From contig NZ_PXYJ01000001.1 of NCBI RefSeq assembly GCF_003012815.1, positions 62,001-126,000 of the forward strand: a DNA stretch of 64,000 bases, written 5' to 3'. The translations under genes and the position numbers were made by a program. The stretch comes from Allosphingosinicella vermicomposti (GTDB lineage Bacteria > Pseudomonadota > Alphaproteobacteria > Sphingomonadales > Sphingomonadaceae). This document shows, in pieces, positions 53,766 to 63,285 of this stretch (positions are counted from its first letter, which is position 1; each line of letters opens with the position of its first letter). The notes beneath the pieces were generated by a model. That model had not been told where the DNA came from. It did not search any database and saw nothing but the letters and a program-made list of their open reading frames with translations.

Positions 53766-54046
53766 CGATCGGATGATGAAGAACCAGTCCGGGTTCGACG
53801 AGCCGATCGATTGTCCTTCGATCGGCGAACCCATGCTTTCAATCACCAGTGGGGTGTCTGGCCATCACCCATGGGCGGCCTTCTCGCCGCACTTCATTCA
53901 TCTCCCCTGAATAGAGCTGAAGCGAGGCTCAAAAGTTTTGGCGGGTCGTGGCACCCATTACAATTGGGGCGAGATCGCTGCCCTTGTCGAGTATCCTAGT
54001 CTGTCGTAAGTGACTTGCTGTATTAATACTATGCAGCGGGGGAGTC

Positions 54047-54811
54047 ATGAAGTATCTAGGCCTAGTGAAGGTGTTGGGAATAATATGCGGCTTTGTCGCT
54101 GTCGCTGGATGCCAAGTTCACGGACAAAGGCCATCCCTTCAACATCAGGTGCGGGGGAATGGCGAGACCGGTTTCGATGCTCAGGCTGAGATGAAAACTG
54201 CTACAAGGCAGGTTGGCAAATATTTTGGCGGTGAATTTGATCAACCGTTCCAGGCGACTCTTGCCAATAGCCGATCCGAGTTTGATGCGGCGATACCCGC
54301 CGCATGGGGCCTTGCGCCTACGCAATGCTGGATGGTCGCGACCGGTGTAGCGGATCGGCTGGTGATGTTGCTGCCAAGCGCTTGGGCCACCGATGCGTGC
54401 GATCATCGTGCCGGGGATGTCGAGGAGGCGCGGGCGATCCTGAGGCATGAACTTACGCACGTATTCCACGGCCAGAACAATGTGACGCGGGATTTTACCG
54501 GAATGGACGACGCGGCGTGGTTCATCGAAGGGCTTGCCGTTGTCGTAAGCGGTCAGCTTACAAAGGAACGTTTGTTTCAAGCACGAGAGGCGGCGGCGGG
54601 GGGACAAGCTCCCAAATCATTAGCGACGATGTGGAGCGGGAAGCACAAATACGGATTTGCGGGTTCGATGGTACAGTTCATTGAGAACAAATATGGCCGC
54701 GACACACTGAAGTCCCTGCTTCCGCTAACGAGCAATGACGACATTTTGGCCAAACTTGAAATTTCGGAGTCCGAGCTTCTACACGATTGGGAGACGTGGC
54801 TGGCCCGCTAG
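54047..54811 (+). CDS. Gluzincin-like lipoprotein (HExxH)
   Basis: A 254-residue lipoprotein (MKYLGLVKVLGIICGFVAVA, lipobox VAGC). The mature domain has ARAILRHELTHVFHGQNNVT, a zinc motif HELTH, and WFIEGLAVVVSGQL about 45 residues later, the usual third ligand Glu of gluzincin/MA-clan peptidases; GFAGSMVQFIENKYG follows. It is likely a periplasmic metallopeptidase, substrate unknown. Lower GC than neighbours hints at transfer. Confidence 0.75.
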   Translation: MKYLGLVKVLGIICGFVAVAGCQVHGQRPSLQHQVRGNGETGFDAQAEMKTATRQVGKYFGGEFDQPFQATLANSRSEFDAAIPAAWGLAPTQCWMVATGVADRLVMLLPSAWATDACDHRAGDVEEARAILRHELTHVFHGQNNVTRDFTGMDDAAWFIEGLAVVVSGQLTKERLFQAREAAAGGQAPKSLATMWSGKHKYGFAGSMVQFIENKYGRDTLKSLLPLTSNDDILAKLEISESELLHDWETWLAR

Positions 54812-54890
54812 ATGTTCAGTCCAGGCCGTCGCGGCCGGACGCCGGTGCGCCGATCCAATGCCGGGAATGTGCAAGGTGGAGGAGCAAGCA

Positions 54891-55154
54891 TCAGCGCAGC
54901 TGACTGTCCTTGCTCCCCCGGCGGTTGATGCCCGTCATGACCCGACGGGCGTCGCGTTCGGATTGGCACGGGACGCAGGTTCGGGTGCCGGGGAGGGCGC
55001 GGCGGCGGGGTTCGGGAATGTCTTCGCCGCAATCTTCGCAATGGGTCGAGCTTTCGCCCGAGGGCAAGCGGGCGCGGGCGCCGTTGACGGCGTCGAGGAC
55101 GGTGTCGTCGATCTGATCCTGCACCGCGCCGTCGCGCGTCCATCCGCCGGCCAT
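54891..55154 (-). CDS. DksA/TraR-type C4 zinc finger protein
   Basis: An 87-residue member of the DksA/TraR family. The zinc finger CEDCGEDIPEPRRRALPGTR then CVPCQ holds four cysteines. It lacks the long coiled-coil of full DksA, like TraR. Such proteins bind the RNA polymerase secondary channel. ATG 55154 has GGGAG upstream. Confidence 0.85.
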   Translation of the reverse strand: MAGGWTRDGAVQDQIDDTVLDAVNGARARLPSGESSTHCEDCGEDIPEPRRRALPGTRTCVPCQSERDARRVMTGINRRGSKDSQLR

Positions 55155-55232
55155 GACATCTGCTCCCGAGATAGCGTTATTGCTTCAACCGGCGAGCGGA
55201 AGGGCCGGTTCCGTCCGGGTAAAGGCGCTGGA

Positions 55233-57824
55233 CTAGTTCAGCCGTGCGCGGAAGCGGACGGTGAAGCTGGTGCCGCTTTCACCGCCTGCCATCGCGCCGG
55301 TGGGGCGGATGCAGATGTGGCGGACGGCGGCGTCATAGCCCGCTGCGGGCTGATAGGTGCATTGCGCGAAGGCGGCAGGCGGCGCCGCGGCATTGGAATA
55401 AGCGATGTCGGTGGCGTGGTTGAAATTGAGGGCCGCGCCGCTCTGCGTGAAAAGGAAGGGGTAAGGCGAACTGCCGCCCGGCCCGGCATAAGCGCCATTG
55501 TGGAAGGTGAGCGTGGCGGGAAGGGTATCGACGAGCAGGATGCCGCCAGTGTCGACCGCACCGTCGCCGCTGTTCGTGACGCGGATCGCGTAGCTCACGT
55601 CCGCGCCGGGGGTGAGGAAGGCATCGGCGATATAGGGTTCGGAGCTTTTGACGACGGTGAGCGTGGCGGGCGTCCCGGCGGGCGCGCAGATATCGGCAAA
55701 GGCGGCGCCGTCGACGAAGAAGGTGCCTGCCTCATTCCAGATGCGGATGTAGCGCGTGCCTGCGGCGGGCGCTTCGAACATGACGTGGCGAAGGACACCG
55801 TTGCTGAAATCGTTGCCGAGCGTTCCGCCCGCGCCATAAGTGCCGATCGTCGTCCAGCTGGTGCCGTTGGGCGAGACCTGAACGCGGATGCGGGCCGAAG
55901 CATCGTCGCGGGCGATGGACAGGGTGATGTCGCCGCCCGCCGCCACGGCCTGGTTGGCGGCGCCGGTGAGATCGAGGGTGAGGACGCCGCCAGCGCCCAC
56001 GGTCGCCGCATTGGCGGTCGAGGCATAAGCGCCGTTTGGCGAAACGGCGCCGATCGCCTGCGCGGCGTTAGGTATACCCGTCGACGTCTGCGCGACGGCA
56101 TTGCCGGGCTGGACAAGAAGCTCGTTCCCTTCCGCCGGGCAAGTGCTGGGCGTCGTGCCGGAGCCGGGCGTCTGGGTCGGTGGCGGGGCAAGGCCGAAGG
56201 TGAAGGCATAATCTTCCACCTCGCCATCATTGGCGGCGGCGGTGGCGTTGAGATTGCTCGCGCTCGACCAGCGCAGGCGCAGATAGGTCTGGTTCGAGGT
56301 GGCGTTCGTGGGCGGGGTGAAGACGATGCGGATGATGCCGTCACCCGCGACATTCCCGTTGCCGCTTGCCGTGTCCTGCAGGTTGCTCGCGATCTTTTCG
56401 GCGGTGTCGAACGTGCCGCTGCCGTTATAATCGATCCAGGCCTGCAGCCGCCCGGCGCCAGTGACGCGGACGTCGAGCGCGGTCTGCACGCCTTTTTGAA
56501 GAGTGGGCATGGTGACGCCGTCTTCATCGTCATTGCCCGATAGATCGTCGCCATCGGCATTGGGCGTGGCGAAGGGGCCACCGTCCCAATCGGGCGCGCG
56601 GGCGCCGAGATGAAGGCCCGCGACGATCCTGTGTACCGGTGCGCCGTAGGAAGCGGGCGCGTCCGAATAATCATAAGTGTGGGCGGGCGGATCGGGATCG
56701 GTCATCACCTGACGGATGGCGGGCGAGCAGGTGGGGGAGGCGAGATCGATCGGCGGGGCAGCCATCACCTGACGGATCGTGTTGGTGGGCGTATTGCCGC
56801 TGTCGAAGATGGCCGCGCTTGAGCGTGTGTCGTCGTAAAAGATGATTGGGTTGCCGGCACTGGTGCCCGCGAACGTACCCTGGTTCCTGGTATGCTGAAC
56901 CGGAGGAACGCCGGGATTTTTGAACATGAAGCGGCCGCCGCCGGTGCCGTCCACGTTGGTAATTGCGCTATTGTTCATGAAGCTCCAGCCATAAGTGATC
57001 GAATTGGGGCCGACCTTGAACTGGGCGTTATTCTGAAAATTGTTGCCGTTGCCCGAACCCCGCCAATTGATGAAGATGAGGCCCAACGTCACCGTGCGCG
57101 GCGAATTGTTGTTGAAGCCTTCATCGGCGATCCAAGAGCAGTGGTTGGTCGCGGTGGAGCTGGCGTTGATGTTGATGAAGCGTTCGGCGTGGACGCGCCC
57201 GTAATTGTTGACCACGCCATCCGGGTTGAACGTGTCGCGCACCAGCACTTCGAAATTGTTAGTGAAGACGGTGTTGTTCTGAAGGTTGAAATTGCCGTCC
57301 GCGACAACCCGACCGTCGTTCAAAAAGGTCGATCCGTTGCCGAACTGCACGGTCTGGCGGAAGATGAGATCGGCATTGGCGCGATTGCGGAAGGTGCCCG
57401 CGCCGTTGAAATTGGCGCTGGAGGAAAAGGTCACCTTCCAGAAATTGTCGAGCGAGAAGCCGTTGCCGAAATTGACGTTTGGAAAGACGATCGTACCGTA
57501 ATTGATCATCTGCCCCGCAATGTTGTTGAGGTTGTTCGGGCTGAACGTCGCGCCGCTATCGATGCAGATCTTCGCGGTCGAAGCGAGGCTGTCGATATTG
57601 CCGCTAAACGTGCCGCTCTGGATGCGAAGCGACTGGCCATTGCCCAGATTGTAGCTGCTGCTGCCCGAGCCATTATAGGTATAGGTGAAATTGCCGGTGC
57701 AATTCGCCCATGCGGCATCGGGCGCAGCCACGGCCCCAAGGAACAGGGCCAGGCACACCAACAGCAGCCTCAATGCCGCCGCCGCAGACCGTGGGGAGTC
57801 GGGCGCATCGATGCGAACGTTCGA
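55233..57824 (-). CDS. Large secreted GEVED-domain surface protein
   Basis: An 863-residue exported protein. GTG 57824 with AAAGGG starts the signal (ALRLLLVCLALFLGAVAA). Residues about 40-330 are Asn/Phe/Gly-rich, repeated NFNGAG, NFNLQNN, NNFQNNA, and look like a beta-helix. A GEVED domain follows (VTGAGRLQAWIDYNGSGTFD; NDGEVEDYAF), then a discoidin-like segment and a DUF11-like C-terminal repeat (VSYAIRVTNSGDGAVDTGGI). The start at TTG 57869 is less likely. It resembles adhesins, but no anchor is seen. Confidence 0.78.
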   Translation of the reverse strand, partial: SNVRIDAPDSPRSAAAALRLLLVCLALFLGAVAAPDAAWANCTGNFTYTYNGSGSSSYNLGNGQSLRIQSGTFSGNIDSLASTAKICIDSGATFSPNNLNNIAGQMINYGTIVFPNVNFGNGFSLDNFWKVTFSSSANFNGAGTFRNRANADLIFRQTVQFGNGSTFLNDGRVVADGNFNLQNNTVFTNNFEVLVRDTFNPDGVVNNYGRVHAERFININASSTATNHCSWIADEGFNNNSPRTVTLGLIFINWRGSGNGNNFQNNAQFKVGPNSITYGWSFMNNSAITNVDGTGGGRFMFKNPGVPPVQHTRNQGTFAGTSAGNPIIFYDDTRSSAAIFDSGNTPTNTIRQVMAAPPIDLASPTCSPAIRQVMTDPDPPAHTYDYSDAPASYGAPVHRIVAGLHLGARAPDWDGGPFATPNADGDDLSGNDDEDGVTMPTLQKGVQTALDVRVTGAGRLQAWIDYNGSGTFDTAEKIASNLQDTASGNGNVAGDGIIRIVFTPPTNATSNQTYLRLRWSSASNLNATAAANDGEVEDYAFTFGLAPPPTQTPGSGTTPSTCPAEGNELLVQPGNAVAQTSTGIPNAAQAIGAVSPNGAYASTANAATVGAGGVLTLDLTGAANQAVAAGGDITLSIARDDASARIRVQVSPNGTSWTTIGTYGAGGTLGNDFSNGVLRHVMFEAPAAGTRYIRIWNEAGTFFVDGAAFADICAPAGTPATLTVVKSSEPYIADAFLTPGADVSYAIRVTNSGDGAVDTGGILLVDTLPATLTFHNGAYAGPGGSSPYPFLFTQSGAALNFNHATDIAYSNAAAPPAAFAQCTYQPAAGYDAAVRHICIRPTGAMAGGESGTSFTVRFRARLN

Positions 57825-57907
57825 CACACGCGCCCTTTGCCCCGGAAAGGTTAAGGATTTCAACCGCAATTGCGCCGGCGCGACAGATTGTGCCGGGGTG
57901 GAACGGG

Positions 57908-58792
57908 TCAGTTGAGGAAGGCGCGGACTTCGTCCCTGAACCGTTCCGGCTGGTCGAACATGATGAAGTGGAGGCTGTCGTCGATGCGCTTCAATGCGGC
58001 TTGCGGCGCGGCGGCATAGCTTAGCTTATAGACGGCGTCGAATTGCCCGGCGGTGATCGGCACGGTCGGCTGCTTCACGTAAAGGACGGTGAGCTTGCCC
58101 TTATATTGGCCAAGTTCCCCGCGCAGATCGGTGGTGATGAGTTCGTGCATCGCGCGGGCGCTGACGTCGCGATCGCTGGTAACGCCGTGGCGAACGGGCG
58201 CGGCGCGCTTCGCCGGATCGGTCACCATGGTGGCGATATTCGCCTCGATACTCTTGACGTGGGCATCGTCGCTTTGGGTCAGGAGATTGGTTTTCACCAT
58301 GTCGGCGGTTGCCCTTACGCTGTCCGCCGTGGTGCCGGGCGGACCGAAGAAGATGCCGGCGAACGGCACCATGTCGACGACCATCAGACGATCGACGAGG
58401 TCTGGATTGCGGGCGGCGACCATCATGCCGAGCGTGCCGCCCATCGAATGGCCGATGACGGCGGGATGCTTTAGCCCCCGCTCCTTGATGTAGCGCGCGA
58501 TTTCGGCGGCCGAGGCGGAGACCACCTGACCGTTCGCATTGCCAGTGGGCGGCGCGCCCGCAAAGCCGCTCAGCTGGACGAAATGATAGCGGTAGCCCGG
58601 AATTGCGGCGGCGGTGTCAGCCCAAATTTCGGGCGAGGAGGTGAGGCCTGGGATCAGGACCACGTCCGGGCCCTCACCACTGGCGGTGACGGTGATGCGG
58701 TCGGAAGCGAAATCCGCCGCGCCCGCCGCCGGCGCTGTGCCCAAGGCGGTGAGGACGGCGCCTGCCGCCATCGCAATCTTTGTTGTCTTCAT
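57908..58792 (-). CDS. Alpha/beta hydrolase, exported
   Basis: A 294-residue hydrolase with a signal peptide (KIAMAAGAVLTALGTAPAAG). VVLIPGLTSSPEIW carries the oxyanion region, the nucleophile is Ser in VIGHSMGGTLGM, and a final His lies in DSLHFIMFDQPERF. Typical of lipases/esterases. Its ATG overlaps the stop of the MFS gene (ATGA), so they are co-translated; the hydrolase may process the compound the transporter handles. Confidence 0.87.
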   Translation of the reverse strand: MKTTKIAMAAGAVLTALGTAPAAGAADFASDRITVTASGEGPDVVLIPGLTSSPEIWADTAAAIPGYRYHFVQLSGFAGAPPTGNANGQVVSASAAEIARYIKERGLKHPAVIGHSMGGTLGMMVAARNPDLVDRLMVVDMVPFAGIFFGPPGTTADSVRATADMVKTNLLTQSDDAHVKSIEANIATMVTDPAKRAAPVRHGVTSDRDVSARAMHELITTDLRGELGQYKGKLTVLYVKQPTVPITAGQFDAVYKLSYAAAPQAALKRIDDSLHFIMFDQPERFRDEVRAFLN

Positions 58793-60057
58793 GCCATTTC
58801 TCCCCGATACCAGTCGCGGCCGATGCGCAGGGCGGCAAGGCCGTAGAGGGCGGCGCTTAGGAGGTAGAAACCAAGGCCGTAGAACATCGAATATTGAAGC
58901 GCCGCATCGCCATAAGTCGCCGTCATCATGTCCGACATCAGCCCCAAGAAATAGATACCGAAGCCGATGCCGAGCAGATTGTTGATGAAGAGGAAGGCGG
59001 CCGATGAGGTGGCGCGCATGCTGGGCGGGACGATATGCTGGACAGCGGCGACCACCGGGCCGAGCCAGGCGAGACCCAGGGCTGCTGCGATAGTGAACAT
59101 GATCCAGGCAATGGTGAGCGACGAGGCGAAGATGCCAGCCGCATAAGCGGGCGCCGCGAGCAGGAAGCAAATGGCCGGGATGAGCGGATATCCCGAAGGG
59201 CGGATGCGGCCGAGCTTGTCGCCGAACCAGCCGCCGAGCCACACGCCGATCACGCCGCCGACCAATGCGATGGAGCCATAATACCAGGAGATATCGACCA
59301 GCGCCAAGCCGAAGCTGCGGGTGAGAAGCGGCGGAAGCCAGAAGGCGAGACCGTAGCCCAGGATCGATCCGGAGGCGGCGCCGAAGGAGAGCAGCCAAAA
59401 ACTGGGTTTGGCTGCGACGGTGCGGGCGACCTCCGCGAAAGATGGCGCCTTGACGTCGGCGGTATCCGGTGCGCGGTCGTATCGGCCACGGCCCGGATCC
59501 TTGATGCCTAACAGGACGAGGGGGACGATAAGGAGCCCCGCGAGGCCGACGATCATGAAGGCGTAGCGCCAGTTGATACTGCTCGCGAGCCAGCCGCCGA
59601 AGAAGACGCCGAGCGCGGAACCGATCGGAATGCCGAGCGAAAAGATAGCGAGCGCGCGAGCACGCCGTTCGGGCGGGAAATAATCGGAAATGAGCGCATA
59701 GGCTGGCGCAACGCCGCCCGCTTCGCCGACGCCGACGCCCATGCGGGTAAGGAAGAGCTGCCAGAAATTCTGCGCGACGCCGCAAAGCGCGGTGAAGGCG
59801 CTCCACACGCCAAGGCTGACCGCGATGATCCTTGCCCGGTCCTTGCGGTCGGCGAGCCACGCGATGGGCACGCCAAGGCCGGAATAAAGAAGCGCGAAGG
59901 CAAGGCCGCCCATCAGGCCGATCTGCGCGTCGGAAAGCCCGAGTTCCGCCTTGATCGGGATTTGCAGGATCGAGAGGATCTGCCGATCGACGAAGTTGAA
60001 GATGTAGGCGAGGAGCAGGATGGCGAGCACCCTGTTACCGTTGGTTGCCCGTTCCAT
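58789..60057 (-). CDS. MFS transporter (Spinster-like)
   Basis: A 422-residue, 12-helix MFS permease. FNFVDRQILSILQIPIKAEL with GLMGGLAFALLYSGLGVPIA and WLADRKDRAR contain the family A motif; VGVGEAGGVAPAYALISDYF is the Spinster/GalP-like signature. GGAGGGG supports ATG 60057 over 60069. First gene of an operon with the hydrolase, divergent from TetR 60255. Confidence 0.87.
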   Translation of the reverse strand: MERATNGNRVLAILLLAYIFNFVDRQILSILQIPIKAELGLSDAQIGLMGGLAFALLYSGLGVPIAWLADRKDRARIIAVSLGVWSAFTALCGVAQNFWQLFLTRMGVGVGEAGGVAPAYALISDYFPPERRARALAIFSLGIPIGSALGVFFGGWLASSINWRYAFMIVGLAGLLIVPLVLLGIKDPGRGRYDRAPDTADVKAPSFAEVARTVAAKPSFWLLSFGAASGSILGYGLAFWLPPLLTRSFGLALVDISWYYGSIALVGGVIGVWLGGWFGDKLGRIRPSGYPLIPAICFLLAAPAYAAGIFASSLTIAWIMFTIAAALGLAWLGPVVAAVQHIVPPSMRATSSAAFLFINNLLGIGFGIYFLGLMSDMMTATYGDAALQYSMFYGLGFYLLSAALYGLAALRIGRDWYRGEMA

Positions 60058-60072
60058 GCTCCCCTCCATATC

Positions 60073-60088
60073 AATTCCTTTTAGAATT
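60073..60088. promoter_or_regulatory. Candidate TetR operator
   Basis: AATTCCTTTTAGAATT: 5-bp arms around 6 nt, 16 bp from the MFS start. It lies in the promoter region divergent from the TetR gene. Confidence 0.4.
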
Positions 60089-60107
60089 CGATCACCCCGA
60101 ATGAGAC

Positions 60108-60180
60108 GTCCTTGCGAGGAGTGCGGCGACGAAGCAATCCATTTTGCGGCTTGGCCCGGTCCTGCTGGATTGCTTCTGCC
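60108..60180. repeat. Diverged copy of repeat family 2
   Basis: CGTCCTTGCGAGGAGTGCGG at the left, GAAGCAATCCATTTTGCGGC in the core, TGCTGGATTGCTTCTGCC at the right. It sits in the promoter gap between the MFS operon and tetR. Confidence 0.65.
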
Positions 60181-60254
60181 GGCTCAACCTATGCGGGCAG
60201 TTGCATCGCCCGAATGATCCGCGCATTGTTGGAGGGGGTCGGGAGATCAAATAG

Positions 60255-60869
60255 ATGAGTGAGGTGCTGACCCCTGGTAGCGACCGGACGCCGCGAACGG
60301 AGCGAGGGCGCAAGACGCTTCGCCGCCTGCTCGAAGCCGCGGCGCAGGAATTTGGCGAGAAGGGCTATTATCAAGCGGCGATCAACGGCATTACCGGCCG
60401 TGCGGGCGTCGCCCTTGGCACCTTCTACACTTATTTCGAAAGCAAGGAGGAGGTGTTCCGCGCTCTTGTCCGCGACATGAGCCGCAGAACGCGCCAGCAT
60501 GTTGCCGAAGCCGTGCATGGCGCGACCAGCCGCCGCGATGCGGAGCGCAAGGGGTTGGAGGCCTTTATCGCATTCACCCGTGAGCATCCCGAGCTGTACC
60601 GGATCATCGAAGAAGCGCAGTTCGTCGCGCAGGATGCCTATCGCGACCATTATCGAAGCTTTGCCGATGGCTATAGCCGCAACCTTTCGGCTGCGGCGGA
60701 ACGCGGCGAGATCCGGGGCGGAAACCAAGAAGCACGGGCCTGGGCGCTGATCGGGATCAGCGTATTCATGGGCATGCGTTATGGCCTGTGGAGCGACGAT
60801 CTCACTCCGGCGGAGGTCGCCGACGCGACCGTCAATCTGATCTTCGAAGGGCTCGAGAGGCGGTCGTGA
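60255..60869 (+). CDS. TetR/AcrR family regulator
   Basis: A 204-residue regulator. TLRRLLEAAAQEFGEKGYYQ, INGITGRAGVALGTFYTYFE and SKEEVFRALV are the DNA-binding domain; the C-terminus has a ligand-binding bundle (HPELYRIIEEAQFV). It probably represses the divergent MFS/hydrolase operon. ATG 60255. Confidence 0.87.
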   Translation: MSEVLTPGSDRTPRTERGRKTLRRLLEAAAQEFGEKGYYQAAINGITGRAGVALGTFYTYFESKEEVFRALVRDMSRRTRQHVAEAVHGATSRRDAERKGLEAFIAFTREHPELYRIIEEAQFVAQDAYRDHYRSFADGYSRNLSAAAERGEIRGGNQEARAWALIGISVFMGMRYGLWSDDLTPAEVADATVNLIFEGLERRS

Positions 60870-60998
60870 TCGCCGATATTTCCGGGTTTCATTCGTGACG
60901 GTAGTCGGCGGTCGCCGGATGGCGAAACGGGCGAGCTCCTTTTCGCGGGCCCCAACGCGGCACTTTCCGGAAATGCCAACGGACCCTAAGGCATCCAC

Positions 60999-62183
60999 AT
61001 GAGTGGGCCTGTCCAAAAATTCGATGCGATCATCCTGGGTGCCGGAGGCGCGGGGCTGATGTGCGCCGCGACGGCGGGGCAGCGCGGCAGAAGGGTGCTG
61101 GTTGTCGATCACGCGCCGGAGCCGGGCAAGAAGATCCTGATTTCGGGCGGCGGACGGTGCAATTTTACCAATGTCCATGCCGGGCCCGATCGCTATCTGT
61201 CCGCCAATCCGCATTTCATGAAGTCCGCGCTTGGCCGCTATCGCCCGGACGACTTCATCGCGCTGGTCGATGCTCATGGCATTGCCTGGCATGAAAAGAC
61301 GTTGGGCCAGCTGTTCTGTGACGGTTCGGCGCGGCAGATCGTCGCGATGCTGATGGACGAATGTGCGAAGGGGAACGTCGCCTTTGCCTTCGGCGCGCCG
61401 ATCGGCGCGGTCGATCATGCCGACGGGCATTATCGGGTCGAGGTGGACGGACGTACGGCCGAGGCGCCTGCCCTGGTGGTCGCGACCGGCGGGCCGTCCA
61501 TTCCCAAGCTTGGCGCGACGGGCTTTGCCTATGATCTTGCGCGGCGTTTCGGGCTGAAGGTGGTGGAGCCGCGCCCTGCTTTGGTGCCCCTGACGCTTGG
61601 CGGCGATGAAGTGCTGTTCCGCACCCTGTCCGGCGTCGCGACCGACGTCGTCGCCCGTGCGGGGAAAGCGGCGTTTCGGGAGGCGGCGCTGTTCACGCAC
61701 AAGGGGCTGTCGGGGCCGGCCATCCTGCAAATCTCATCTTATTGGCGGCACGGCGAGCCGATCGCGATCGATTTTCTGCCGGACCGGGCGGCGGACTGGC
61801 TGCTGGCTTTCAAGAAGGAAAAGCCGCGTGCGACCCTGCGTTCTGCCCTGTCGGCGGCGCTTCCGGATCGGTTGGCCGAGACATTGGCGGAGCGCATCGC
61901 TTTGTCAGGGGAGTTGGCCAATCTTCCCGACCGCAAGCTCGCCGAAGCGGGGCAGAGGCTTGCGGGCTGGCCGTTCATGCCCAACGGCACCGAAGGCTAT
62001 GCCAAGGCGGAAGTAACGGTGGGCGGCATCGCGACGGACGGGCTTTCATCGCAGACGATGGAAGCGCGCAAGGTGCCCGGCTTCTATGCGATCGGCGAGG
62101 CGGTGGACGTGACCGGCTGGCTTGGCGGCTATAATTTCCAATGGGCGTGGGCGAGCGGCTGGGCGGCGGCGCAGGCCTTGTAA
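60999..62183 (+). CDS. BaiN/RdsA-type (HI0933-like) flavoprotein
   Basis: A 394-residue FAD-binding oxidoreductase. FAD motif AIILGAGGAGLMCAATAGQR, then GKKILISGGGRCNFTN, LVVATGGPSIPKLGATGFAY and the C-terminal GFYAIGEAVDVTGWLGGYNF. The HI0933 family includes BaiN of bile acid metabolism and RdsA; the substrate here is unknown. No operon partner is seen. Confidence 0.9.
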   Translation: MSGPVQKFDAIILGAGGAGLMCAATAGQRGRRVLVVDHAPEPGKKILISGGGRCNFTNVHAGPDRYLSANPHFMKSALGRYRPDDFIALVDAHGIAWHEKTLGQLFCDGSARQIVAMLMDECAKGNVAFAFGAPIGAVDHADGHYRVEVDGRTAEAPALVVATGGPSIPKLGATGFAYDLARRFGLKVVEPRPALVPLTLGGDEVLFRTLSGVATDVVARAGKAAFREAALFTHKGLSGPAILQISSYWRHGEPIAIDFLPDRAADWLLAFKKEKPRATLRSALSAALPDRLAETLAERIALSGELANLPDRKLAEAGQRLAGWPFMPNGTEGYAKAEVTVGGIATDGLSSQTMEARKVPGFYAIGEAVDVTGWLGGYNFQWAWASGWAAAQAL

Positions 62184-62192
62184 GGGGCTCAG

Positions 62193-62262
62193 GTGCTCCG
62201 GCGAAGGCCGGAGCCCAGAGGCGCTGACGGAAGAACTGGGCTCTGGCCTTCGCCGGAGCACA
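62193..62262. repeat. Dispersed inverted repeat, family 4 (long form)
   Basis: GTGCTCCGGCGAAGGCCGGA then GCCCAG at the left, and CTGGGCTCTGGCCTTCGCCG then GAGCAC at the right. Full-length version of the short hairpins at 8549 and 43136. It fills the gap between the flavoprotein and convergent rarD. Confidence 0.8.
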
Positions 62263-62269
62263 ATGTCGC

Positions 62270-63175
62270 TTAAGTCGCCCGCACTCGAACCCGGCTCATT
62301 CGTACGCCGTCCGCCGCGAAGATTGCGAGCGCGGTCCAGATGAGCCCGAAACAGACGATGTGCGACGTCGTCAGCCGCTCGCCAAAGGCCAGCACCGCCA
62401 GCAGGAATTGCAGCGAGGGCGCGATATATTGGAGGAAGCCGAGCGTCGAATAAGGCAGGCGCTTGGCCGCCGCGGTGAAGAGGAGCAGCGGCACCGCCGT
62501 CACCGCGCCCGACACGATGAGGAGGATGGTGGTGCCGCTGCCCATATCGAGGCCGCTCGCTCCCTGCGCGTGGAGCGTCATCACCCAGAAGAAAGCGAGC
62601 GGGGTGAGGATCAGGGTTTCGATCGAAAGGCCTTCCACCGCCTCGACCGGAGCGATTTTGCGCAGCAGGCCGTAGGTCGCGAAGGTGAAGGCAAGGGTTA
62701 GGCTGATCCACAACCCCTCGCCCGCTCCCGCCGCGAGGATCGCGACGCCGATCCCGGCCAGCGCCACCGCCGCGATCTGTGGGCGGGTGAGCTTTTCTTT
62801 CAGGATCGCGACGCCGAGCAGGATATTGACGAGCGGGTTGAGATAATAGCCAAGGCTGCCTTCGAGCACATGCCCGTTCAGGACCGCCCAGATGTAGACG
62901 ACCCAGTTGATCGCGATGAGCGCCGCGGTTGCGGCTAGAATGGCAACGACCCTGGGTGTGCGAAGCGCAGCGGCGAGCGTTTTCCACCGCCGCCAGACCG
63001 TAAGTAGAACGGCAAGGAACAGCAGCGACCAGAGGATGCGGTGGGCGACGAGCTCCACCGGATCGACATGAGCGAGCAGCTTGAAATAAGCGGGAAGAAA
63101 GCCCCAGATGCTGTAGGCCGCGATGCCCAGCCAGATACCGGAGCGATGGCTTGGCTGAGAGGCGGTGTCGGTCAT
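62270..63175 (-). CDS. rarD: EamA family transporter RarD
   Basis: A 301-residue, 10-helix drug/metabolite transporter. GIAAYSIWGFLPAYFKLL, VELVAHRILWSLLFLAVLLT, INWVVYIWAVLNGHVLEGSL and GYYLNPLVNILLGV identify the RarD subgroup of EamA. The substrate is not known. Divergent from the lipoprotein at 63286; a GTTGCG-TTT-CGCAAC palindrome (63197-63211) lies upstream. Confidence 0.87.
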   Translation of the reverse strand: MTDTASQPSHRSGIWLGIAAYSIWGFLPAYFKLLAHVDPVELVAHRILWSLLFLAVLLTVWRRWKTLAAALRTPRVVAILAATAALIAINWVVYIWAVLNGHVLEGSLGYYLNPLVNILLGVAILKEKLTRPQIAAVALAGIGVAILAAGAGEGLWISLTLAFTFATYGLLRKIAPVEAVEGLSIETLILTPLAFFWVMTLHAQGASGLDMGSGTTILLIVSGAVTAVPLLLFTAAAKRLPYSTLGFLQYIAPSLQFLLAVLAFGERLTTSHIVCFGLIWTALAIFAADGVRMSRVRVRAT

Positions 63176-63285
63176 GGCGCGGCACTAGACAAGGCGGTTG
63201 CGTTTCGCAACTGGCCTTGCCGATTGGCGCGGGCATCGGCCTGGGCTAAACGGCGGGATTGATCCTGTGGGGAAGGGAAAAGATT

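Noticed and set aside
53766-54046. Possible short genes after the cupin
   Set aside because: Frames here lack ribosome sites and domain-like sequence; nothing could be supported.
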